Assembly: GCA_017467225.1 (NCBI GenBank)
Contig: JAFTSR010000027.1
Coordinates: 1-10,275 of the forward strand
Origin: Clostridia bacterium
GTDB lineage: Bacteria; Bacillota_A; Clostridia; Oscillospirales; CAG-272
Reading direction: 5' to 3'
Length of the DNA: 10,275 nucleotides
Within the stretch, counting starts at the first letter, position 1, and every line of letters starts with the position of its first letter. Shown in pieces: positions 5,672 through 10,275 of the stretch. The notes under the pieces are model-generated. The model made no database searches. It was not told the DNA's origin and was given only the letters and a program-made list of their open reading frames with translations. The position numbers and the translations under genes are program-made.

Positions 5672-5730
5672 AAAAAAACTCCTTACACACCGAAAGAGAG
5701 TGTCTCTTTTCAGGATATGTAAGGAGCTTT
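5672..5730 (-). terminator. trpS terminator whose 3' arm is the Shine-Dalgarno of the next gene
   Basis: On minus-strand RNA AAAGCTCCTTACA (5718-5730) pairs with TGTAAGGAGTTTT (5675-5687), including one G-U pair, and is followed by a U run (5672-5678). A smaller stem, 5693-5699 with 5703-5709, sits inside. The shape is an intrinsic terminator 36 bases after the trpS stop. AAGGAG in its 3' arm lies 7 bases from the ATG of the WecA-like gene, and the U-tract fills that gap. The same bases therefore act as terminator and as ribosome binding site. Confidence 0.85.
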
Positions 5731-5766
5731 GATTGGTTTCGACGGTGGGGGCTCTTCCCTGCTCCG

Positions 5767-6768
5767 TCAGCGGATCTGGACAAAGCCCAGCTTCTTTTGA
5801 ACCTTGGACAGCGTTTTTCTTGCGTAGTAGGATGCCTCCTCGGCGCCCTTCTTCATGACTGCCTCCAAGTGTGCCTTATCGCTCATCAGCGCGGCGTAGG
5901 TCTCCTGCACGGGGCGCAGCGCATCGGCGCAGACCTCTCCGACGGCGAGCTTGAAGTCACCGTAGCCGCGGCCCTCGAACTCATGCTCGATCTCGGCGTG
6001 GCTCTTACCGGTAAAGGTGGAGTAGATGTTCATCAAATTATTGATGCCGTCCTTGCCCTCGGCATAACGCACGCAGGTATCGCTGTCGGTTACGGCACGC
6101 TTGAACTTACGGATTATTGTATCCCGATCGTCCAGGATGTATACCACCGAGTTGGCGTTTTCATCCGATTTGCTCATTTTTTTGGTCGGATCGGCAAGCG
6201 ACATGATCTTCATACCCGTTTTGGGAATGATGGGCTCGGGGATGGTGAAGGTATCGGGGAAAACCGAGTTGAAGCGAGTTGCGATATCACGGCACAGCTC
6301 TACGTGCTGCTTCTGGTCGATACCGACGGGTACGACGTCCGTCTGATACAGCAGAATGTCGGCAGCCATCAGGACAGGATAGGTGAAGAGTCCTGCGTTG
6401 ATGTTATCGGAGTGCTTGGCGCTCTTATCCTTGAACTGCGTCATACGGGAAAGCTCGCCGAACATGGTAAAGCAGTTGAGTGCCCAGGCAAGCTCTGCGT
6501 GTGCGGGAACGTGCGACTGCACGTACAGCGTGTTCTTTTCGGGATCGAGTCCGCACGCCATGTACAGCGCCAGCGTTTCATAGGTGCGGCGGCGCAGATC
6601 GGCGGGCGTTTGACGAACCGTGATGGCGTGTGCGTCTACGACGCAGTAAAAGCATTTATATTGCTCGGAAAACGTAGCAAAATTGCGAATGGCACCCAAA
6701 TAGTTGCCAATGGTCAAGTTTCCGCTGGGCTGCACACCCGAATAGGAAACCTTCATATCTTGAATCAT
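5767..6768 (-). CDS. trpS: Tryptophanyl-tRNA synthetase
   Basis: A 333-aa class I aminoacyl-tRNA synthetase that activates tryptophan with ATP and loads it on tRNA-Trp in the cytoplasm. The nucleotide-binding signature is PSGNLTIGNYLGA (14-26), a normal TrpRS variant of HIGH. Tryptophan-binding segments include YPVLMAADILLYQTDVVPVG (130-149), followed by QKQHVELCRDIA. The second signature is KMSKS at 197-201. Length and motif order are those of ordinary bacterial TrpRS. AGGAGG (6777-6782) lies 8 bases before the ATG at 6768. The repeat at 6785-6953 reaches almost to this site, so no standard promoter fits directly upstream; expression may come through alaS read-through or from within the repeat. 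No T-box leader is visible. It is followed by the terminator shared with the WecA-like gene. Confidence 0.98.
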   Translation of the reverse strand: MIQDMKVSYSGVQPSGNLTIGNYLGAIRNFATFSEQYKCFYCVVDAHAITVRQTPADLRRRTYETLALYMACGLDPEKNTLYVQSHVPAHAELAWALNCFTMFGELSRMTQFKDKSAKHSDNINAGLFTYPVLMAADILLYQTDVVPVGIDQKQHVELCRDIATRFNSVFPDTFTIPEPIIPKTGMKIMSLADPTKKMSKSDENANSVVYILDDRDTIIRKFKRAVTDSDTCVRYAEGKDGINNLMNIYSTFTGKSHAEIEHEFEGRGYGDFKLAVGEVCADALRPVQETYAALMSDKAHLEAVMKKGAEEASYYARKTLSKVQKKLGFVQIR

Positions 6769-6784
6769 AAAACTAACCTCCTCT

Positions 6785-6953
6785 TATGGGGCTCTGCCCC
6801 ATACCCCGATCAAGAACCTTTTTTAAAAAGGTTCTTAATAATCTCCAAAAAGCTTTCAAAAATGAGTTTTTTCATTTATTAAAGTTTTTTGAAGGATCCA
6901 AGGAAACTTTTTTTCAAAAAAGTTTCCTTGGTGGGGTTCGGGGCAACGCCCCG
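6785..6953. repeat. Hairpin-rich intergenic repeat with imperfect terminal inverted repeats
   Basis: This element fills nearly all the alaS-trpS gap. It contains perfect inverted repeats TATGGGGC/GCCCCATA (6785-6803), AAGAACCTTTTT/AAAAAGGTTCTT (6812-6836), a 16-bp stem at 6898-6913/6916-6931, and CGGGGC/GCCCCG (6939-6953). The two ends match when one is reverse-complemented: each has GGGGC, a short loop, GCCCC, then ACCCC and CAAG, giving imperfect terminal inverted repeats of about 28 bp. There is no coding sequence. It resembles a REP- or MITE-like element and probably also ends alaS transcripts. I recall similar hairpin-rich elements between genes of gut Clostridia; a genome search is needed to prove it is dispersed. 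Confidence 0.75.
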
Positions 6954-6967
6954 ACTTCTCATCGTTC

Positions 6968-9601
6968 TTATTTCAGCATCGAAGCGAGCGTTGCCTCAGC
7001 GGAAGCCAGCGCCTCGTCGATCTTATCCGCGTCACGTCCGCCCGCCATAGCGTTATCGGGACGTCCGCCGCCCTTACCACCGGTTACGGCAGCAACGGCA
7101 CCGACCAGCTTGCCTGCGTGAGCACCTGCGGCAACAGCAGCCTTACCTGCAGCGGCAAGGAAATTGAGCTTACCGTCGGCAGCGATTGCCAGGACAACGA
7201 CGGCGTTCTCATACTTTGCTTTGATCTCATCGGTCAGAGTACGAGCCATATCGACGTTCATACCCTCGGCACGAGCGGCAATCAGCATCACACTGCCGAC
7301 CGTCTTTGCACCGGAAAGGATGGCATCCAGCTTACTGCCGGCCAGCTTTGCGTTGAGCGCTTCGATCTCCTTCTTTGCCGTGGCGATCTCACCCTGCAGA
7401 GCGCTTACCTTCTTAACAATATCATTGACGTTGGGTACCTTAAGCTCGCGAGCAACCTCGTGCAGAAGCACATCCTTATGCGACAACAGCGCCAGCACGC
7501 CGTCACCCGTGACCGCCTCGATACGGCGAACACCGGCAGCAACGGAAGACTCGGAAACGATCTTGAACAGACCGATCTTACCCGTATTGTCAACGTGCGT
7601 ACCGCCGCAAAGCTCGATGGACTTGGAACCCATACGAACGACGCGAACGGTCTTGCCGTACTTCTCACCAAACAGCGCCATCGCGCCCATAGCCTTTGCC
7701 TCGTCGATGGGCATCTCGGTCATAGAACCCTCGTTTGCGGCAAGGATCTCAGCATTGACGAGTGCCTCAACCTGTCCAATTTCTTCAGGAGTCAGTGCTG
7801 CAAAGTGCGTAAAGTCAAAGCGGCAAACGGTATCCGATACGAAGGAGCCTGCCTGCTCAACGTGGTCGCCCAGCACAGAACGCAGTGCGTTCTGCAACAG
7901 GTGTGCAGCCGAGTGGTTACGCATGACAGCCTCGCGGCGCTTAACACCGACCTTGGCACAAACCGTATCGCCGACCTTAATGGAGCCGGGGGTTTTGATC
8001 TCACAGATATGGAGATAAATGCCGTCGGTTTTCTTGGTATCAAAAACAGGGAGATTGACCTCGTCGGCCTCAATCGTACCCACGTCACCGACCTGACCGC
8101 CGCCCTCGCCATAGAAGGGGGTCTTGTCCAAAACAAGCGTGAACTCGCCTTCGTTCACCTGGTCAACGCGGCCATCGTCTACGATAATAGCGAGCCCCTT
8201 AGCCTCTGCCTCAAGGACATCATAGCCAACGAACTCGGTCTTGGGCAGGTCTGCCAGCAGCGAGCCGGAAGCGTTTGCCCATCCGCTGATGTTGGCGCGA
8301 GCCTCTCTTGCGCGGATTCTCTGCTCCTGCATCAAGGTCGTGAAGCGCTCGTTGTCGATAGCAAGTCCTGCCTCCTCGGCGATCTCGCGGGTGAGGTCGA
8401 TCGGGAAGCCGTAGGTATCATACAGTTTGAAAGCATCGTCACCCGAGAGAACTGCCTTATCGGCATTCTTGGTGTCGGCGATCATGGTATTCAGAATGTT
8501 CAGACCTGCATCGATGGTCGCGTCAAAGCGCTCCTCCTCCATGGAAATGACCTTGAGGATGTAGTCGCGCTTCTCATCAAGCTCGGGATATGCGCCGCAG
8601 CTTTCGTTGATCGAAACGGTAACGGTGTCGACCAGGAAAGGATGGTCAATGCCAAGCAGCTTACCGTGGCGGCAAGCGCGGCGGATGATGCGGCGAAGGA
8701 CGTAGCCGCGACCCTCGTTGGAGGGAATAACACCGTCCGAGATCATGAACATTGCACTTCTGGAATGGTCGGTGATGACACGGATGGAGATATCGTTTTC
8801 TGCGTTTGCGCCGTAGGATTTATCGGCGATCTCGCAGGTCTTATCGATGACGCGACGGATGGTATCGACCTCGAACATATTATCTACGCCCTGCATGACG
8901 CAAGCCAATCTCTCAAGGCCCATACCGGTATCGATGTTCTTCTGTGCGAGCTCGGTATAGTTGCCGTTGCCGTCGTTATTGAACTGGGAGAACACGTTAT
9001 TCCAGATCTCCATGAAGCGGTCGCAATCGCAGCCGGGCTTAAAGTCATGGCTGACGCAGCCGTACTTGATGACGCGGTCGAAGTAGATCTCGGAGCAAGG
9101 ACCGCAGGGACCCGTACCGTGCTCCCAGAAGTTATCTGCTTTACCGAGGCGGACGATATGAGCAGGATCGACGCCGATCTTATTTGCCCAGATGTCGTAT
9201 GCCTCTTCGTCGTTTTCATAGATGGAGGGCCACAGGAGCTCACCGGGGATCTCCAGCCACTCGGTCAAAAATTCCCACGACCAGGCGATTGCCTCCTCTT
9301 TGAAATAATCGCCAAAGGAGAAGTTACCCAGCATCTCGAAGAAGGTACCGTGACGTGCAGTGTTACCGACTCTTTCAAGTTCAGGGGTACGGATGCACTT
9401 CTGGCAGGTGCAGACGCGATTACGGGGGGGCTCCTCCTCACCCGTGAAGAACTTCTTCATGGGTGCCATGCCCGAGTTGATGAGCAGCAGCGAGGGGTCA
9501 TTATGGGGAACCAGCGGATAGGAGGGCAAGCGCAAATGTCCCTTGCTCTCAAAGAATGCGAGATATTTCTCACGCAGGTCATTCAGGGATGTCCATTTCA
9601 T
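6968..9601 (-). CDS. alaS: Alanyl-tRNA synthetase
   Basis: An 877-aa full-length class II synthetase that loads alanine on tRNA-Ala in the cytoplasm and edits mischarged Ser/Gly. Catalytic motif 1 region HNDPSLLLINSGMAPMKKFF is at 33-52 and motif 2 RHGTFFEMLGNFSFGDYF at 83-100. The tRNA-recognition part follows. The editing domain has zinc-binding NHSAAHLLQ (His563, His567) and ELCGGTH (Cys665, His669). The C-terminal C-Ala domain has GGKGGGRPDNAMAGG (841-855). A Cys-rich loop, GPCGPCS to GCDCDRF (165-196), is common in Firmicute AlaRS. The ATG at 9601 is chosen because TCCTTT (read AAAGGA) lies 9 bases upstream and the protein begins with family-typical MKWTSLNDLREKYL; an upstream extension to 9655 would run through leader hairpins. 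It has its own consensus promoter. Confidence 0.99.
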   Translation of the reverse strand: MKWTSLNDLREKYLAFFESKGHLRLPSYPLVPHNDPSLLLINSGMAPMKKFFTGEEEPPRNRVCTCQKCIRTPELERVGNTARHGTFFEMLGNFSFGDYFKEEAIAWSWEFLTEWLEIPGELLWPSIYENDEEAYDIWANKIGVDPAHIVRLGKADNFWEHGTGPCGPCSEIYFDRVIKYGCVSHDFKPGCDCDRFMEIWNNVFSQFNNDGNGNYTELAQKNIDTGMGLERLACVMQGVDNMFEVDTIRRVIDKTCEIADKSYGANAENDISIRVITDHSRSAMFMISDGVIPSNEGRGYVLRRIIRRACRHGKLLGIDHPFLVDTVTVSINESCGAYPELDEKRDYILKVISMEEERFDATIDAGLNILNTMIADTKNADKAVLSGDDAFKLYDTYGFPIDLTREIAEEAGLAIDNERFTTLMQEQRIRAREARANISGWANASGSLLADLPKTEFVGYDVLEAEAKGLAIIVDDGRVDQVNEGEFTLVLDKTPFYGEGGGQVGDVGTIEADEVNLPVFDTKKTDGIYLHICEIKTPGSIKVGDTVCAKVGVKRREAVMRNHSAAHLLQNALRSVLGDHVEQAGSFVSDTVCRFDFTHFAALTPEEIGQVEALVNAEILAANEGSMTEMPIDEAKAMGAMALFGEKYGKTVRVVRMGSKSIELCGGTHVDNTGKIGLFKIVSESSVAAGVRRIEAVTGDGVLALLSHKDVLLHEVARELKVPNVNDIVKKVSALQGEIATAKKEIEALNAKLAGSKLDAILSGAKTVGSVMLIAARAEGMNVDMARTLTDEIKAKYENAVVVLAIAADGKLNFLAAAGKAAVAAGAHAGKLVGAVAAVTGGKGGGRPDNAMAGGRDADKIDEALASAEATLASMLK

Positions 9602-9617
9602 AGCGGTATATCCTTTC

Positions 9618-9650
9618 CGGCGTTTTCGCCGCGGCGACGCGCGGTCGCCG
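9618..9650 (-). promoter_or_regulatory. Two tandem GC-rich hairpins in the alaS leader
   Basis: CGGCG-TTTT-CGCCG (9618-9631) is followed without a gap by CGGCGAC-GCGCG-GTCGCCG (9632-9650). Both are perfect stems that finish just upstream of the alaS Shine-Dalgarno (9611-9616). They could stabilise the mRNA or bind a regulator. The leader is only about 95 bases and has no T-box sequence. Confidence 0.5.
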
Positions 9651-9703
9651 TACAAATATAATCAGTTTTTTCCGTCGTGCCGGACACACGACTCCGATTT
9701 TTT

Positions 9704-9732
9704 ATTATAACACGGAAATGCTTATCTGTCAA
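9704..9732 (-). promoter_or_regulatory. Perfect-consensus promoter of alaS
   Basis: On the minus strand TTGACA (9727-9732), a 17-bp spacer and TATAAT (9704-9709) match the sigma-A consensus at every position. The start point is expected near 9697. The -35 box lies one base after the U-tract of the rnpB terminator. Confidence 0.95.
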
Positions 9733-9733
9733 G

Positions 9734-9777
9734 AAAAAAAGCCGTTTTATTACAACGAAAAGCAATAAAACGACTTT
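9734..9777 (-). terminator. Intrinsic terminator of rnpB
   Basis: Arms AAAGCCGTTTTATT (9738-9751) and AATAAAACGACTTT (9764-9777) pair over 14 positions with a 12-base loop. The single mismatch is a U-G wobble only in minus-strand RNA, and the U-tract (9734-9740) follows in that direction. It begins about 20 bases after the mature rnpB end. Confidence 0.92.
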
Positions 9778-9796
9778 CTTTTTTCTGTTTTATTAT

Positions 9797-10156
9797 GATA
9801 GCTCCGTCTATAAGCCGGGTTCTGTCTTAAACGGTCATCAATCTTTGCCTATCGTCGCCGACAGGCTCCGGCAGTGACTGCCGTGCCACCCAAGGATTTG
9901 CGATCGGGCAGATCTTATCCTTATGCGGTGTTGCTTCGGATAGGGTTTACAGCAAATGCATGTTACCATGCAAGTGGGTGAGCTCTTACCTCGCCTTTCC
10001 ATCCTTACCGTGCGAGCACGGCGGTTTATTTCTGTTGCACTTTCCCGGCGGTTACCCGCGGCTGACGTTATCAGCTATCCTGCCCTATGAAGCCCGGACT
10101 TTCCTCACCGTAATACCTTTCGGCACCATACGGCGCGTCCGTTCGGCGGAGATATC
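9797..10156 (-). ncRNA. rnpB: RNase P RNA, bacterial type A
   Basis: The catalytic RNA that, with the RnpA protein, trims the 5' leader from precursor tRNAs. On the minus strand the conserved P4 5' half GAGGAAAGTCCGGGCT is at 10091-10106 and its 3' partner ACAGAACCCGGCTTA at 9811-9825. AGAGCTCACC (9978-9987) and a GGATGGAAAGGCGAGG segment are also typical. The ends are set by the P1 helix: GATATCTCCG at the 5' end (10147-10156) pairs with CGGAGCTATC at the 3' end (9797-9806) with one mismatch, giving about 360 nt. The P4 sequence with CCGGGCT, not the CCATGCT of Bacillus, marks it as type A. Its promoter and terminator flank it closely. Confidence 0.97.
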
Positions 10157-10161
10157 GTGAT

Positions 10162-10190
10162 ATTTTAACATATTTTTTGGGGATTGTCAA
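10162..10190 (-). promoter_or_regulatory. Strong promoter of rnpB
   Basis: On the minus strand TTGACA (10185-10190), a 17-bp spacer and TAAAAT (10162-10167). The predicted first base falls 6 bases past the -10, at about 10156, which agrees with the RNA end set independently by the P1 helix. The remaining bases to 10275 are AT-rich and show nothing I can identify. Confidence 0.93.
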
Positions 10191-10275
10191 CCTGCTTTGG
10201 GGAAATATTGGGGGGTGGGATATTGTTTGTTGGAGCTTTGTTTGCAAAAGATTTTAGTGAGCGACGATAAAACTG

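Noticed and set aside
5731..5750. Plus-strand GGTTTCGACGG resembling the conserved 5' part of tmRNA
   Set aside because: No tmRNA 3' acceptor half, tag reading frame or CCA end follows, and a tmRNA here would lie fully antisense to trpS. Chance match or at most a tiny remnant.
7118..9661. Long plus-strand open frame antisense to alaS, and similar ones opposite serA (1432-2826), serC (2354-3910) and trpS (5797-6882)
   Set aside because: Translations are low-complexity, rich in Gly, Val, Asp, His and Leu, and match no family, while the minus strand carries complete, motif-rich enzymes with ribosome binding sites.
9602..9700. T-box riboswitch in front of alaS, and likewise before trpS and serC
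   Set aside because: Leaders are too short and lack the T-box core and a specifier loop; only simple hairpins are present.
1..10275. CRISPR array, tRNA, transposase or phage integrase
   Set aside because: No regularly spaced direct repeats, tRNA folds or recombinase motifs were found on either strand.

Overview
The window looks like chromosome of a low-to-moderate GC Gram-positive anaerobe, most likely a gut Clostridia (Oscillospiraceae/Ruminococcaceae-like). The grounds are a type A RNase P RNA, strong AGGAGG-type ribosome binding sites before almost every gene, sigma-A style promoters with 17-bp spacers, many intrinsic terminators, a Gram-positive lipoprotein, and a hairpin-rich intergenic repeat of a kind I associate with these genomes. 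The lineage is inferred from style and was not searched. Every supported gene lies on the minus strand, so the region reads from right to left. The long open frames on the plus strand are antisense shadows.

Right part (10275 to 5672): a near-consensus promoter drives rnpB (9797-10156). Its terminator abuts a perfect-consensus promoter for alaS (alanyl-tRNA synthetase). A hairpin-rich repeat of about 170 bp fills the alaS-trpS gap and ends at the ribosome binding site of trpS (tryptophanyl-tRNA synthetase). The trpS terminator is fused to the translation start of the next gene: its 3' stem arm is that gene's Shine-Dalgarno and its U-tract is the spacer.

Middle (5671 to 1555): a short WecA/TagO/MraY-family glycosyl-1-phosphate transferase, which makes a lipid-linked cell-wall precursor; a 209-aa ThyX-like protein that seems to lack the canonical RHR signature and has its own promoter and terminator; then serC-serA, a two-gene serine biosynthesis operon closed by a very long perfect terminator hairpin.

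Left part (1554 to 1): accessory and partly decayed. A promoter precedes the broken C-terminal half of what I read as a papain-like/C39-like cysteine protease, with a TAG where Trp is expected and a frameshift at a G7 run. A small lipoprotein follows 17 bp later. After a terminator comes another consensus promoter, a structured leader, a 20-codon open frame with an excellent Shine-Dalgarno, a terminator-like hairpin, and a small XRE-family regulator.

No CRISPR array, transposase, tRNA or T-box was seen. The items most worth following are the ThyX-like protein without RHR, the terminator/Shine-Dalgarno overlap, the tiny ORF upstream of the XRE gene, and the decayed protease-lipoprotein pair. 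None amounts to a demonstrated new system.
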